Shown here piece after piece: positions 49,017 to 58,349 of a DNA stretch of 64,000 nucleotides. Source of the DNA: CAZUDO01 sp964618895 (GTDB taxonomy: Bacteria; Desulfobacterota; Binatia; DP-6). The DNA lies in the NCBI GenBank assembly GCA_964618895.1, contig CAZUDO010000080.1, positions 1 to 64,000 on the forward strand, read 5' to 3'. Both the position numbers and the translations under genes were made by a program. Under the pieces are notes generated by a model. It saw nothing but the letters and a program-made list of their open reading frames with translations. It had not been told where the DNA came from and made no database searches. Every line of letters begins with the position of its first letter. The stretch's first letter is position 1.

Positions 49017-50865
49017 AACGAACGTGAGCACCGGCACTCGCTCTACGAGCGTAGCCCCGTTCCTCGCGCCGTGACGGCGCGTAGAACCCCGTGGCGCGTG
49101 ATCCGATCCGGCGAGTGGCACGCCTCGTGCTTCCAAGACCTTCGAGATGATGCCGCGTCGCGATAGGACGGATGCCGTGATCCCCTTCCGGCGGCCCGAC
49201 CCGGCGACCGGTGCGGCACGGCCCCGGACACCGGGGCGCGTCATCGAGCTCGAGGTGTACCGCACAGCCCTGCTCGAGGAGCGCGGAGCCGAGGAGTGGG
49301 ACCGGCTCGCCCGGCTCGGGGAGCAAGCGTGGACCTGGCGCGATCCCGAGAGCCTGGAAGCGCTCGACGCGTGCATCGCGCGGCTCAAGGGCGCCGTCGC
49401 CCGCGAATGGGAGACCACCTGACTCGCTCTTCGGGGTGACCAGGAGGTCGGCGGTGCGGCGGCCGGTGCGGTGGGCGGTGACGACCTCGGGGGTGGTGAC
49501 GAAGCGGACGCGGCGGCCGGCGACGACGTTGTCGGGGAAGTAGATCACGAACACGCCGGCCCAGCCGGGGAACTCGGTCAGCACGTGCCGCATCACCCAG
49601 CCGACCGAAGCGAATTTCCGGTTCTCGATGTAAACCTCTGCTCCCGGCGGGGCGGCGTCGACCGCGGCCCGGATGGCGACGATCACCTCTTCGGTCTCGC
49701 GGCGCGTGGCCGCATGGTGATCGAACGGTGGGCGGAGCCAGAGCTGGCAGGCAAGCACCAGGCACGCCAAAGCAAACGTGGCCGCGTCCTTGGCCTTCTC
49801 CGGCACGCGCACCCACTCCCCCATCTGGCTCAGCACGACGGCGAGCACCAGGCTGAGCGGGAGGGTGGCGGCGTACTGGAAGCGCGCATACGTGTCGTAG
49901 CGGATACCCTCCTTCCAGAACACGACGCGGCCCGCGGCGATCGGCGCGTAGCACCCGAGCGCGAGCACCAGGCCGGCCAGCATCAGGCGGCGCGCACGGC
50001 CCGGAGCCCACGCGAAGGCGAGCAGCAGCACGACACCCACCGCGCCCAGCAACGGCTGCGTCCCGTCGACGCGACTGGCCACCGTCGCGCCGACGAGCGC
50101 TCCGACCCCGTGCGCCAGGAGGGCCACCAGCATCCGGAGGAGCGCCACCGGATAGTCGAGGCCGGCGTGCACGACTGCGGTCACGGCATCCATCCCGAAC
50201 AGCCGGACATGGAACGCCACCAGCCCCTGGTAGACGACGGGGCCGAGCACCGCCGCGGCGCCGAGCACGAGCACGGCGCGCGTGCGGTCTCGACCGGGCG
50301 GACACACGAGCCACGCCGCCACCGGGAGCGCGAGCGCGATGCCGAGGCCGATGCCGAAACTGGTGACGGCGACCAGGACCAGCAGCACCCAGCCGGCGGC
50401 CGTGGCACTGGTCACCGGCGCCCCGTCGGCGATCCGGGCCACGCGGTACACAATCCACGCCAGGATGGCGGCGACCAGCACCTGGCCGTAGACGGCGTAC
50501 CAGCCGAGCGACTCCTCCTGCACCGGCGCACTGCCCCACAGGAGTGCCGCCACGCACGCCGCACGCGCACTCCCGGTCAGGCGACGCACGGCGGCGAACC
50601 ACAGCGCCACCGTGACCAGATGCGTCAGCACGGCGGTCGCGAAGTAGACCTCGGCCCGCGTCCCGACGAGCCGATCGAGAGCCCACCAGATGAGGTTCCG
50701 CACGACGACGGAATGGCCGGCGTGGAGCTTGAACAGGAAGTGCAGCAGGTCGTCGTTGCGGACGTGGAAGAAGTTGAGGAAGTCGTCGTTCAGGAAGTAG
50801 TTGCCGACGACCGGCACGGTCGCCACCGCCGACACGACGAGCGCAACCAGGAGGGGCCATCGCAT
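49015..50865 (-). CDS. Polytopic membrane protein, GT-C-like; C-terminus uncertain
   Basis: A 616-codon frame with about ten hydrophobic segments in residues 1-370. The first loop holds YFLNDDFLNFF (D27/D28), the acidic pair typical of GT-C glycosyltransferases that use lipid-linked sugars. Later come AGHSVVVRNLIWWALD and SLGWYAVYGQ. A soluble domain of about 120 residues follows (AEVYIENRKFASVGWVM). After about residue 490 the sequence becomes Arg/Gly-rich and lies antisense to another ORF, so the true protein may end near 49430. It is a paralogue of the gene at 63006. A role in surface glycan or lipid glycosylation is inferred. Confidence 0.72.
   Translation of the reverse strand: MRWPLLVALVVSAVATVPVVGNYFLNDDFLNFFHVRNDDLLHFLFKLHAGHSVVVRNLIWWALDRLVGTRAEVYFATAVLTHLVTVALWFAAVRRLTGSARAACVAALLWGSAPVQEESLGWYAVYGQVLVAAILAWIVYRVARIADGAPVTSATAAGWVLLVLVAVTSFGIGLGIALALPVAAWLVCPPGRDRTRAVLVLGAAAVLGPVVYQGLVAFHVRLFGMDAVTAVVHAGLDYPVALLRMLVALLAHGVGALVGATVASRVDGTQPLLGAVGVVLLLAFAWAPGRARRLMLAGLVLALGCYAPIAAGRVVFWKEGIRYDTYARFQYAATLPLSLVLAVVLSQMGEWVRVPEKAKDAATFALACLVLACQLWLRPPFDHHAATRRETEEVIVAIRAAVDAAPPGAEVYIENRKFASVGWVMRHVLTEFPGWAGVFVIYFPDNVVAGRRVRFVTTPEVVTAHRTGRRTADLLVTPKSESGGLPFAGDGALEPRDARVERFQALGIAPGPRLLPEPGEPVPLLGSALLEQGCAVHLELDDAPRCPGPCRTGRRVGPPEGDHGIRPIATRHHLEGLGSTRRATRRIGSRATGFYAPSRREERGYARRASAGAHVR
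49147..49422 (+). CDS. Small hypothetical protein (91 aa)
   Basis: A 91-residue frame. The second half is a convincing amphipathic helix set (IELEVYRTALLEERGAEEWDRL, then ESLEALDACIARLKGAVAREWE, quoted in part). The first third is Arg/Pro-rich. It lies antisense to the last quarter of a long membrane-protein frame whose C-terminus there reads like non-coding sequence. I slightly favour this frame as the real gene. The family is unknown. Confidence 0.4.
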   Translation: MMPRRDRTDAVIPFRRPDPATGAARPRTPGRVIELEVYRTALLEERGAEEWDRLARLGEQAWTWRDPESLEALDACIARLKGAVAREWETT

Positions 50866-50883
50866 GCGTCGACAAGCACGTCG

Positions 50884-51876
50884 TCAGAACTCGACCACGG
50901 CGTCCGGGCTCTCGACCAGGTGGACCGTGTCTATAAAGCGGATCATGCGCCCGCGCAGCGCCATGAGGACCGAGCTGGTCCGGATGCCGTGCCCGAAGAA
51001 GCGCACGCCGCGCATCAGGGTGCCGTCGGTGACGCCCGTCGCCACGAACAGGATGTCCGGTCCCGGAGCCAGATCCTTCTCGGTGTAGACGCGCTTGGGG
51101 TCGGCGATCCCCATCGCCTTCATACGCTCTTCCTGGCCCGGCTTGGTGGGGACCAGACGGGCCCGCATGCCGCCGTTCAGGCAGCGCAGGGCCGCGGCGG
51201 CGATGACGCCCTCGGGCGCCCCCCCGATGCCCATCACGGCGTGCACGTTGGTGCCACGCACGGCCGCCGTGATGCCGGCCGACAGGTCGCCGTCGCTGAT
51301 CAGCTTGATGCGGGCGCCCGCTCTGCGGATGTCCGCGATCAGCTGCTCGTGCCGCGGTCGATCGAGGACGATGACGACGAGATCGGTCACGGCGCGGTTC
51401 AGGCAGCGGGCGATCGCCTTCAGGTTGTCCTCGGCCGGCGCGTCGAGGTCGATGGCGTCGCGCGCCGCCGGGCCGACCACGATCTTGTCCATGTAGCAGT
51501 CCGGCGCGTGCAGGAGGCCGCCCCGGTTGGAGGCCGCCAGCACTGCGATCGCACCCGGCGACCCGGTGGCACAGAGATTGGTGCCCTCGAGGGGATCGAC
51601 GGCGATCGACACCTCGACATCTCCGTCCTGCCCACGGCCGACTTTCTCGTCGATGTACAACATCGGCGCCTCGTCGCGCTCGCCTTCCCCGATGACGATG
51701 GTGCCGCGCATGGGGATGCCGTCCATCGCCTGGCGCATGGCCTCGACCGCCACGTCGTCGGAACCATGGCGGTCGCCCTGTCCCATCGTACGCGCCGACG
51801 CGATGGCGGCTTCTTCGCAGGTGCGGAGGAAATCGCGGGAGCGTAGCTCGATGGCGCTCGTCGTCTGGGGCGCCAT
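50884..51876 (-). CDS. glpX: Fructose-1,6-bisphosphatase class II
   Basis: A 330-residue GlpX-type phosphatase converting fructose-1,6-bisphosphate to fructose-6-phosphate in gluconeogenesis. Metal and substrate motifs are IVIGEGERDEAPMLYI, VDPLEGTNLCATG, APDCYMDKIVVG, LISDGDLSAG and GIGGAPEGVIAAAAL. Length and motifs are complete. It starts two bases after the aldolase stop, so the two gluconeogenic enzymes form an operon. Confidence 0.95.
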   Translation of the reverse strand: MAPQTTSAIELRSRDFLRTCEEAAIASARTMGQGDRHGSDDVAVEAMRQAMDGIPMRGTIVIGEGERDEAPMLYIDEKVGRGQDGDVEVSIAVDPLEGTNLCATGSPGAIAVLAASNRGGLLHAPDCYMDKIVVGPAARDAIDLDAPAEDNLKAIARCLNRAVTDLVVIVLDRPRHEQLIADIRRAGARIKLISDGDLSAGITAAVRGTNVHAVMGIGGAPEGVIAAAALRCLNGGMRARLVPTKPGQEERMKAMGIADPKRVYTEKDLAPGPDILFVATGVTDGTLMRGVRFFGHGIRTSSVLMALRGRMIRFIDTVHLVESPDAVVEF

Positions 51877-51878
51877 GG

Positions 51879-52802
51879 TCACTTCCCCTTCCCGGCGTAG
51901 ACGTCCATCACCGAGCCGAGGAACGTGAGCGCCTCGGCACGCGGGCGCTGGAAGGAGTTCCGGCCGATGATCGAGCCGAAGCCCCCACCGTCGCGGATGG
52001 CACGCACCTCGTCCAGGATGGCGCCCGTGTCCTTCGCCTCGCCGCCCGAGAAGATGACGATGCGCCGCCCATTGAACGCGCTCTGCACCACGTGGCGGAT
52101 GCGCTCGGTCAGGGTGCCGACGGGGATGCGCTCCTTCTCGTACACCTTCTTGGCGGCGCCCTGCTCGATGTGTGCCGTGGGGGGTTTCACCTTGACGACG
52201 TGCGCACCCAGCTGACAGGCGATCTGGGCGGCGTAGGCGACTACGTCGATCGCGGTCTCGCCCTCCTTCGAGATGCCCGAGCCGCGCGGGTACGACCACA
52301 CCACCACGGCCAGGCCCTTGGCCTTGGCCTCCGCGGTGAGGTCGCGGATCTGGCGGAACATCTCGTTGCGCGCCGTGGAGGCGGGGTAGATGGTGAAGCC
52401 GATGGCGACGCAGCCGAGGCGGAGGGCGTCGCCGACGGTCCCGGTCAGCGCGGGACAGGGGTCGGCACCACCGGTCAAGCTGTCCGAGTTGTTGAGCTTG
52501 AGGATGAGCGGGATCTGGCCCGCGAACTCGGCCGCCCCCGCCTCCAGGAAGCCGAGGGGCGCGGCGTAGGCGTTGCAGCCGGCGGCGATGCCGAGTTCGA
52601 AGTGATACCGCGGGTCGTACCCGGGAGGGTTGGGGGCGAACGAGCGCGCCGGACCGTGCTCGAAGCCCTGGTCGACCGGGAGGATGACGAACCGGCCGGT
52701 GCCGGCCAGTCGGCCGTGGTTCATCAGGCGGGCCAGGTTGGTGAGCGTGCCGGGGTTGTCGCTCCCGTACCAGCTCAGGATCTCACGCACGCGCTCGTTC
52801 AT
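51879..52802 (-). CDS. Class I fructose-bisphosphate aldolase (DhnA/FbaB type)
   Basis: A 307-residue Schiff-base aldolase of the archaeal DhnA type. Motifs are FVILPVDQGFEHGPARSF, LKLNNSDSLTGG, VVWSYPRGSG, VVKVKPPTAHIEQG with the candidate lysine, and IFSGGEAKDTG plus IIGRNSFQRP for phosphate binding. It forms or cleaves fructose-1,6-bisphosphate. I use the ATG at 52802, nine bases after AGGAGG; an ATG six bases earlier (52808) is an alternative. It pairs with glpX. Confidence 0.92.
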   Translation of the reverse strand: MNERVREILSWYGSDNPGTLTNLARLMNHGRLAGTGRFVILPVDQGFEHGPARSFAPNPPGYDPRYHFELGIAAGCNAYAAPLGFLEAGAAEFAGQIPLILKLNNSDSLTGGADPCPALTGTVGDALRLGCVAIGFTIYPASTARNEMFRQIRDLTAEAKAKGLAVVVWSYPRGSGISKEGETAIDVVAYAAQIACQLGAHVVKVKPPTAHIEQGAAKKVYEKERIPVGTLTERIRHVVQSAFNGRRIVIFSGGEAKDTGAILDEVRAIRDGGGFGSIIGRNSFQRPRAEALTFLGSVMDVYAGKGK

Positions 52803-52842
52803 CGCCATTCCCCTCCTCGTATTTCCAAAGCCACCCGAGGCC

Positions 52843-53100
52843 TCACGCTCGGGTGGCGCAGTTCCCCTTGCCGCAGCCGGGGCGGCCGCAGCCTTCGCCA
52901 TCTCCCACGTCGTACCCGAGGGTGTCCAACTCGGCGGCCAGGACCCACCGGACCGCGCTCGGATCGAGCGCCGCATCGCAGTGCAGGCAGCGACGCTCCT
53001 CGTTCCCCGCGTCGTCGAGCACGACGTGTGTCAACACGTCCCGCCCGCAGGGCACGCACGAACTTACCGGGAAGTCGGGCTCGGGACTCGGGCCGGTCAC
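52843..53100 (-). CDS. Small zinc-ribbon-type protein
   Basis: An 85-residue protein with a CxxC pair near the N-terminus (SSCVPCG), a second (RRCLHCDAAL) and a Cys-rich tail (CGRPGCGKGNC). The first two pairs can make a zinc ribbon. The tail resembles FmdB/regulatory ribbon-like endings. The GTG start overlaps the stop of the Mut7-C gene (GTGA), suggesting the two proteins work together. The function is unknown. Confidence 0.65.
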   Translation of the reverse strand: MTGPSPEPDFPVSSCVPCGRDVLTHVVLDDAGNEERRCLHCDAALDPSAVRWVLAAELDTLGYDVGDGEGCGRPGCGKGNCATRA

Positions 53101-53615
53101 GACCGCTCTCCCCCGGTCGCGACCGAGTCGACCAGTCCCAGCGTGGCCAGCTCGCGCCGCATGTGGGCGTGATGCGTAGCAGGCCAGTACAGGCGACCGC
53201 AACGGGAACAGCGCGTGAAATACGGCGCGGTCGCGAACACGTAGGCGGGCACCCGCTCTCGTGCCTGCTCGCGGGGACGCACCTCCTCCAACGGGCGATT
53301 GCATCCCAGGCAGCGTCCCAGCACGCGCCCGCGTCCGAGCGGCACCTCTGCCGCAACCTGCTGCAACTGTTCGCGGAAATGGTCGCTGGTGAGAAACAGA
53401 TGAGGCGGCAGGCCGTACCGGCGCACGAGCCGGGTATCGCGCGTGAGCAGCAGTCGCCCCTCCCGGCGAGCACACGCGACCAGCGTATCCCGGCCCAGAT
53501 GCCGCCCATAGGCCACGTCGTGGCCCAGGATGCGGAGCCAGCGCGCCAGCCGCCCGAGCATGCGGTCGGCGGCGAAACGCTGCACCGGGACACCCTCCTC
53601 CGGGGTCGGGATCAC
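53097..53615 (-). CDS. Mut7-C RNase domain protein
   Basis: A 172-residue protein. A PIN-like Mut7-C domain has RFAADRMLGRLARWLRILG (D17) and LLLTRDTRLVRR (D60). A C-terminal zinc-binding part has C102/C105 (RCLGCNRPL) and C136/C139 (TRCSRCGRLYW). Stand-alone bacterial Mut7-C proteins of this layout are predicted ribonucleases. The gene lies just ahead of the small zinc-ribbon gene and after the aminopeptidase-like gene. Confidence 0.88.
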   Translation of the reverse strand: MIPTPEEGVPVQRFAADRMLGRLARWLRILGHDVAYGRHLGRDTLVACARREGRLLLTRDTRLVRRYGLPPHLFLTSDHFREQLQQVAAEVPLGRGRVLGRCLGCNRPLEEVRPREQARERVPAYVFATAPYFTRCSRCGRLYWPATHHAHMRRELATLGLVDSVATGGERS

Positions 53616-53625
53616 GGTGCCGACT

Positions 53626-54687
53626 CTAGCCCTCCGGCGGGCGACTGGCGAGCACCCGCACCGCCGAAAAGGGCTCCGTGGCCTCGCGCGCCGCGGCCAC
53701 CAGGCGGGCGAGCGCGGGCCCCAGGTCGGCGTCGGTCGGGGCCAGGCGATCGAACCCGTCCAGGTCGGTCAGGTACACCAGCGCCCCCAGCAGCCGGGCG
53801 TTGTTCGGGGGCACCAGCTCACGGCGCGCCCCGAGCCCACGCCGGACCATCCGGTCGGCCGCAGCCGTGGCGAGCGCCGCCCGGGCACCCTGCGTCGCCG
53901 TCCCGGGCGGGTGGTGGGCGTAGAGGCGGCGCAGACGCGTCGCCAGGTGACCGAGCAGCCGGCCGCGGGCACGCGTCACCCGCCAGCGCCGCCGCGCCTC
54001 GGTACACGACGCCACGTCGGCCAGCCCCGGCCCGGCGCAGAAGAACGCCTGCGCGCCGCGGGACCCGGCGAAGGTGGCAGCGGACTCGTTGAAGGCTGCC
54101 GCCCCCGGCACGTACAGGGTGCTGTGGAACAGCTCGTGGATCACCGTCTCGGCCACGTCCACCGGCGTGCCGGCCGTTACCGTCGACAGCAGCGGATCGG
54201 CGAACCAGCCGAGCGTACTGAAGGCGACGGCGGGGCGGACTTCGGTATCGAACCCGCGCGCCGCCAGCCCGGTCGCGGCGCGCTCCGCCTCGGCGCGGGC
54301 GAAGAAGCCCCGATAGGGCAACCGCCCCACCAGCGGATAGCGCCAGCTGACCGCCTCCAACCGGTCGCGGTGCGCCGCCGACAGGACGTAGACCGTGGCG
54401 TCGCGCGACACCTGGGCGAAGCTCGAGTAGGCGTCGCCGACGCGAAGCCGCAGCGCATCGGCTGCGAAATGTCGCACCGACAGCGTGAGCGTCAGGCGCT
54501 GCCGCAGGACCGGGTCGAGGTCGGGCTCGGCCAGCAGGTCGGCAATCGGCCGGCGCGCCAGGAGGATGCGCGCCTCCTGCCATCCCGCGCGGAGGAAATA
54601 GCCCGCACCGCACCCCGGCGCGACGACCACGAACGCGACCAGCACCACCCAGAGCCGCCGGGCGGCGCCCGTCGTCGTCCGCGTCAC
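53626..54687 (-). CDS. Aminopeptidase-like zinc lipoprotein (PF10023 type)
   Basis: A 353-residue exported metallopeptidase. The N-terminal hydrophobic segment ends in a lipobox-like APGC (Cys26). The zinc motif is VIHELFHSTLY (H184, E185, H188), with FNESAATF (E201) as the third ligand. YPLVGRLPYRGFF is also characteristic of this aminopeptidase family. It would act in the periplasm. The GTG start overlaps the stop of the ABC transporter gene (GTGA), so the peptidase and the exporter are coupled. Confidence 0.85.
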   Translation of the reverse strand: MTRTTTGAARRLWVVLVAFVVVAPGCGAGYFLRAGWQEARILLARRPIADLLAEPDLDPVLRQRLTLTLSVRHFAADALRLRVGDAYSSFAQVSRDATVYVLSAAHRDRLEAVSWRYPLVGRLPYRGFFARAEAERAATGLAARGFDTEVRPAVAFSTLGWFADPLLSTVTAGTPVDVAETVIHELFHSTLYVPGAAAFNESAATFAGSRGAQAFFCAGPGLADVASCTEARRRWRVTRARGRLLGHLATRLRRLYAHHPPGTATQGARAALATAAADRMVRRGLGARRELVPPNNARLLGALVYLTDLDGFDRLAPTDADLGPALARLVAAAREATEPFSAVRVLASRPPEG

Positions 54688-56480
54688 GACGGCGCCGCGA
54701 CCCGTGCCACCGGCCCGCGACTGGCCTCGTACTGCACGCGGTAGAGACGCGCGTACAACCCGCCGCGCGCCAACAGCTCCTGGTGCGTGCCCTGCTCGCG
54801 CAGCTCCCCCTTGTGCAGGACGAGAATGCGATCGGCGGTCTCGATGGTGGACAGGCGATGCGCGATCACCACCGCCGTCCGCCCGGCGAGCAGCTTGTCG
54901 AGCCCATCCTGGATCAGCCCCTCGGTCTCCTGGTCGACGCTCGAGGTGGCTTCGTCGAGCACCAGGATGGTGGGGTCGTGCGCCAGCGCGCGGGCGAACG
55001 CGAGCAGCTGGCGCTGCCCGCTCGACAGGTTGCTGCCGCGCTCGCGTAGCGTCGCATCGTAGCCCCCGAGGCGGCGGATGAAGGCGTCGGCGTTGACGCG
55101 CGCCGCCGCCGCCTCGACCGCAGCCGCCGAGATGTCCTCGCGCCCGAGGGTCAGGTTGGCCGCCACCGTGCCGCTGAACAGGAACACGTCCTGCAGGACG
55201 ACGGCGATCCGCGCCCGGAGGGCGCGCGCGTCCCAGTCCCGTACGTCGATGCCGTCGACCAGGATGCGCCCGCGCTGCACGTCGTACAGCCGGTCGAGGA
55301 GCTTCACGACCGTCGTCTTGCCCGCGCCGGTCGCGCCCACCAAGGCCACGTGCTCGCCCGCCCGGACGTGGGCCGAGAAGTCGCGCAGGATCCAGTCCTC
55401 GTCCCGATAGGCGAACCAGACGTGCTCGAACACGATCTCGCCCACGGCGCGCTCCGGCACGCGCGGTGTGGCCGGCACGGGCTCGGTCTCCAGATCGAGC
55501 AGCGCGAAGATGCGTTCGGCCGCCGCCATGGAGGACTGCAGGACGGCGTACTTGGCGCTGAAGTCGCGGATCGGCACGAAGAACTGCTGAATGTACTGGA
55601 TGAACGCCACCACCGTCCCGAGCTCGGCCAGGCCGCGGGCCCGCAGCCGACTCCCCTCCCACAGCATGAGCGCGATCGAGACCGTACTCACCGCCTCGAC
55701 CAGCGAGAACAGCGCCGCCTCGAGCTTGTTCGACAGGTGGTTGGCATCCCGATGCGCGGCGTTCAGGCGCTCGAACTCCCCGAACGTGCGCTCCTCGCGG
55801 GCCGCGAGTGCGATCGCGGTGATGCCCGAGATGGCCTCCTGGAGAAAGCCGTTCAGCCGCCCGATGCGCTCGCGGATCTGGCGGTAGGTACGCCGTGCCG
55901 CACGCCGGAAGAAGTCGATCGCCAGCGCCAGAAACGGGAGCAGGACCAGGCTGGTGAGCGCGAGGCGCCAGTCGATCCAGAGCATGAAGGCGACGATGCC
56001 GACCAGGCGGAGCGCATCCAGTGCGATGGTCATGGCCCCGGCCGCAAACATCTCCTGCAACACGTCGACGTCGGTGGTGAGGCGCGACACCAGCCGGCCG
56101 ACCGGGTTGTGGTCGAAGAAGCGCATCGGGAAGCGCTGCACGCGCGCGAACAAGGCCACGCGCAGGTCGGCGAGGCTGCGCTGCGCGATCACCATGGTCA
56201 GGTACTGCTGGCCGTACTGCGAGGTGAGCTCGCCCACGATCGCCACGATGAACACCGCGCCGAGCAGGGGCAGGCCCGAGGCGTCGTGGTGCTGCACGGA
56301 GCGGTCGATCCCGAGCTTGAGCAGATAGGGCTGCACCAGCGCGAACAGCTGGTTCACGGGCGAGAGGACGAGCGCCGCCCAGAAGATGCCCCGGTACGGA
56401 CGCACGAACGCCCACAGCCGCCGCAGCAGCCGCGCATCGTAAGCCCGCCCGGGCTGCTCCTCGCCCCACAGGTCGGCCAT
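54684..56480 (-). CDS. ABC exporter half-transporter B (consensus ATPase site)
   Basis: A 598-residue type IV exporter with about six membrane helices in residues 25-310. The ATPase has Walker A GATGAGKTT, a signature LSSGQRQ, and Walker B ILVLDEATSSVD with the catalytic Glu. It starts 28 bases after the stop of the partner gene. The partner lacks the catalytic Glu, so a heterodimer with one working site is likely (TM287/288 or BmrCD pattern). The cargo is unknown: lipid, drug or a cluster product. Confidence 0.92.
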   Translation of the reverse strand: MADLWGEEQPGRAYDARLLRRLWAFVRPYRGIFWAALVLSPVNQLFALVQPYLLKLGIDRSVQHHDASGLPLLGAVFIVAIVGELTSQYGQQYLTMVIAQRSLADLRVALFARVQRFPMRFFDHNPVGRLVSRLTTDVDVLQEMFAAGAMTIALDALRLVGIVAFMLWIDWRLALTSLVLLPFLALAIDFFRRAARRTYRQIRERIGRLNGFLQEAISGITAIALAAREERTFGEFERLNAAHRDANHLSNKLEAALFSLVEAVSTVSIALMLWEGSRLRARGLAELGTVVAFIQYIQQFFVPIRDFSAKYAVLQSSMAAAERIFALLDLETEPVPATPRVPERAVGEIVFEHVWFAYRDEDWILRDFSAHVRAGEHVALVGATGAGKTTVVKLLDRLYDVQRGRILVDGIDVRDWDARALRARIAVVLQDVFLFSGTVAANLTLGREDISAAAVEAAAARVNADAFIRRLGGYDATLRERGSNLSSGQRQLLAFARALAHDPTILVLDEATSSVDQETEGLIQDGLDKLLAGRTAVVIAHRLSTIETADRILVLHKGELREQGTHQELLARGGLYARLYRVQYEASRGPVARVAAPS

Positions 56481-56508
56481 CACCCGCCCGCGGCGTCCCC
56501 CGTCCGCC

Positions 56509-58260
56509 TCATCCGGCCTCCAGCTCTTCCTCCAGCGCCTCCTGGCGGAACAGCTCGGGGTACACCTGCCCGCGCGCGAGAAGGGTGTCGTGATCGCCCA
56601 CCTCCACCACGCGCCCGCCATCGAGCACGATGATCAGGTCGGCCTCCTTCACCGTGCTCACCCGGTGCGCCACCAGGATGGTGGTGCGCTCGCGGAAGAA
56701 GCTCCGCATGCCGTCGAGCATCTCGCGCTCGGTGGCCGCGTCGACGCTCGACAGAGCGTCGTCCAGCACCACCACGCGCGGCGCGGCGGCCAGCACGCGG
56801 GCGAGGGCGACGCGTTGCTTCTGGCCGCCCGACAGCGTGACGCCGCGCTCGCCGACCACGGTCTCCAGACCGGCCGGCATGTCGGCCAGGTCACGCGTCA
56901 GCCCCGCCGCGCCGACCGCCCAGGCGACGCGTTCCGCCGTGCCGTCGGACCCGTTGGCCGGCAACGCAAAGGCGACGTTGTGCCGGATGGTCCCGGAGAA
57001 CAGGAACGGGTCCTGCGGCACCAGCCCCACCACCTGCCGCAACCACCCGAGCGGCAGCGTACGCACGTCGTGCCCGTCGAGCAGCACGCTGCCGCGCTCC
57101 ACGTCGAAGAGCCGGGCCAGCAGCTGGACGAGGGCCGTTTTCCCCGCCCCCGTCCGGCCGACGATCGCCACCGTGCGCCCCGCCGGGACCGTGACGTTGA
57201 CGTGCTCCAGCACGGGCGCCCCGGCGCCACCCCCGGGATAGCGAAAGGTCACGTCCCGGAGCGCGATCTCCCCGCGGACGGTGGCGAGCGCGCTGGCGCC
57301 GGCGGCGGTCACGATGGCGGGGGCGACCGCGAACAGCTCGTTCAGCCGCTGCATCGCCGCGCGGCCACGTTGCAGCACGGACAGCATCCAGCCGAGCGCC
57401 ATGGTCGGCCAGGCGAGGAGGTTCAGATAGCCGATGAAGGCGACCAGGTCGCCCACGGACAGCTGCCCGGCGATGACCCGCGTGCCGCCGTACCACAGCA
57501 CCACCAGGGCCCCCACCCCGCCGACGACGTTCATGACCGGGCCGATGACACCCCGGAGGCGAGCCAGGCGGAGACTCTGCTCCTGGAAGCGGGCGTTCAC
57601 GGCGGCGAACTGCCGCGTCTCCCGGTCCTCCGCGGCGTACGCCTTGACGACGTGCATGCCGGAGAGGTTCTCCTGGACGCGCGCCGACAGCTCGGCCAGG
57701 CCCTCCTGCACGCGCAGCGTACGTTCCATCAGAAGCGCGCTGATGCGCTTCACCCCCAGGAGCGCGAGCGGGTAGACCGCCAGGGCGGCGAGCGTCAGGC
57801 GCGCGTCGAGCGACAGCATGATGGCGAGCCCGTAGACGTAGTAGACCGGGGTGTTGATGAAGTTGAGCACTCCCGGCCCGAGCAGCATGCGCACCGCGGT
57901 CACGTCGTTGACCAGGCGCGACATGAGGTCGCCGGTCTGGCGCTGCTGGTAGAAGGCCAGCGGCAACCGCTCGAGGTGCCGGAAGAGGTCGTTGCGCAGG
58001 TCGTACTCGATGTCCCGCCCGACGTTGAAGATCACGAAGCGCGACAGGGTACGCATCCCCGCCTGGACGACGGCGATGGCGAGCACCACCCCGAGCGTCG
58101 GCAGCACCGTGGCCGCGTCCGCCCCGGTCGCGATCGCATCGACCACCCGTTTGAACAGCCACGGCACCGCCATGGTGAGGCTGGTCGCCGCCACCAGGCA
58201 GACGATCCCGCCCAGGTAGCGCACGCGATAGTACACGAGGTAGCGCCACAGGCGGGCCAT
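56509..58260 (-). CDS. ABC exporter half-transporter A (degenerate ATPase site)
   Basis: A 583-residue exporter half with six predicted helices (first: YLGGIVCLVAATSLTMAVPWLF). It has Walker A GRTGAGKTA and a signature TLSGGQKQR. Walker B ends VVVLDDALSSVD, with Asp where the catalytic Glu should be. Heterodimeric exporters such as YheI/YheH have this asymmetry. It is the first gene of the exporter operon, starting with ATG at 58260, and is divergent from a lipoprotein gene. Confidence 0.92.
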   Translation of the reverse strand: MARLWRYLVYYRVRYLGGIVCLVAATSLTMAVPWLFKRVVDAIATGADAATVLPTLGVVLAIAVVQAGMRTLSRFVIFNVGRDIEYDLRNDLFRHLERLPLAFYQQRQTGDLMSRLVNDVTAVRMLLGPGVLNFINTPVYYVYGLAIMLSLDARLTLAALAVYPLALLGVKRISALLMERTLRVQEGLAELSARVQENLSGMHVVKAYAAEDRETRQFAAVNARFQEQSLRLARLRGVIGPVMNVVGGVGALVVLWYGGTRVIAGQLSVGDLVAFIGYLNLLAWPTMALGWMLSVLQRGRAAMQRLNELFAVAPAIVTAAGASALATVRGEIALRDVTFRYPGGGAGAPVLEHVNVTVPAGRTVAIVGRTGAGKTALVQLLARLFDVERGSVLLDGHDVRTLPLGWLRQVVGLVPQDPFLFSGTIRHNVAFALPANGSDGTAERVAWAVGAAGLTRDLADMPAGLETVVGERGVTLSGGQKQRVALARVLAAAPRVVVLDDALSSVDAATEREMLDGMRSFFRERTTILVAHRVSTVKEADLIIVLDGGRVVEVGDHDTLLARGQVYPELFRQEALEEELEAG

Positions 58261-58349
58261 GCGGCGGTTGTAGCCGCCTGGCCAGCCGACGCAACGGCTC
58301 GCACCGCCCTCGCCTTGACGCGCCGAGAGGCTTCGGCTACGCGACGCCC

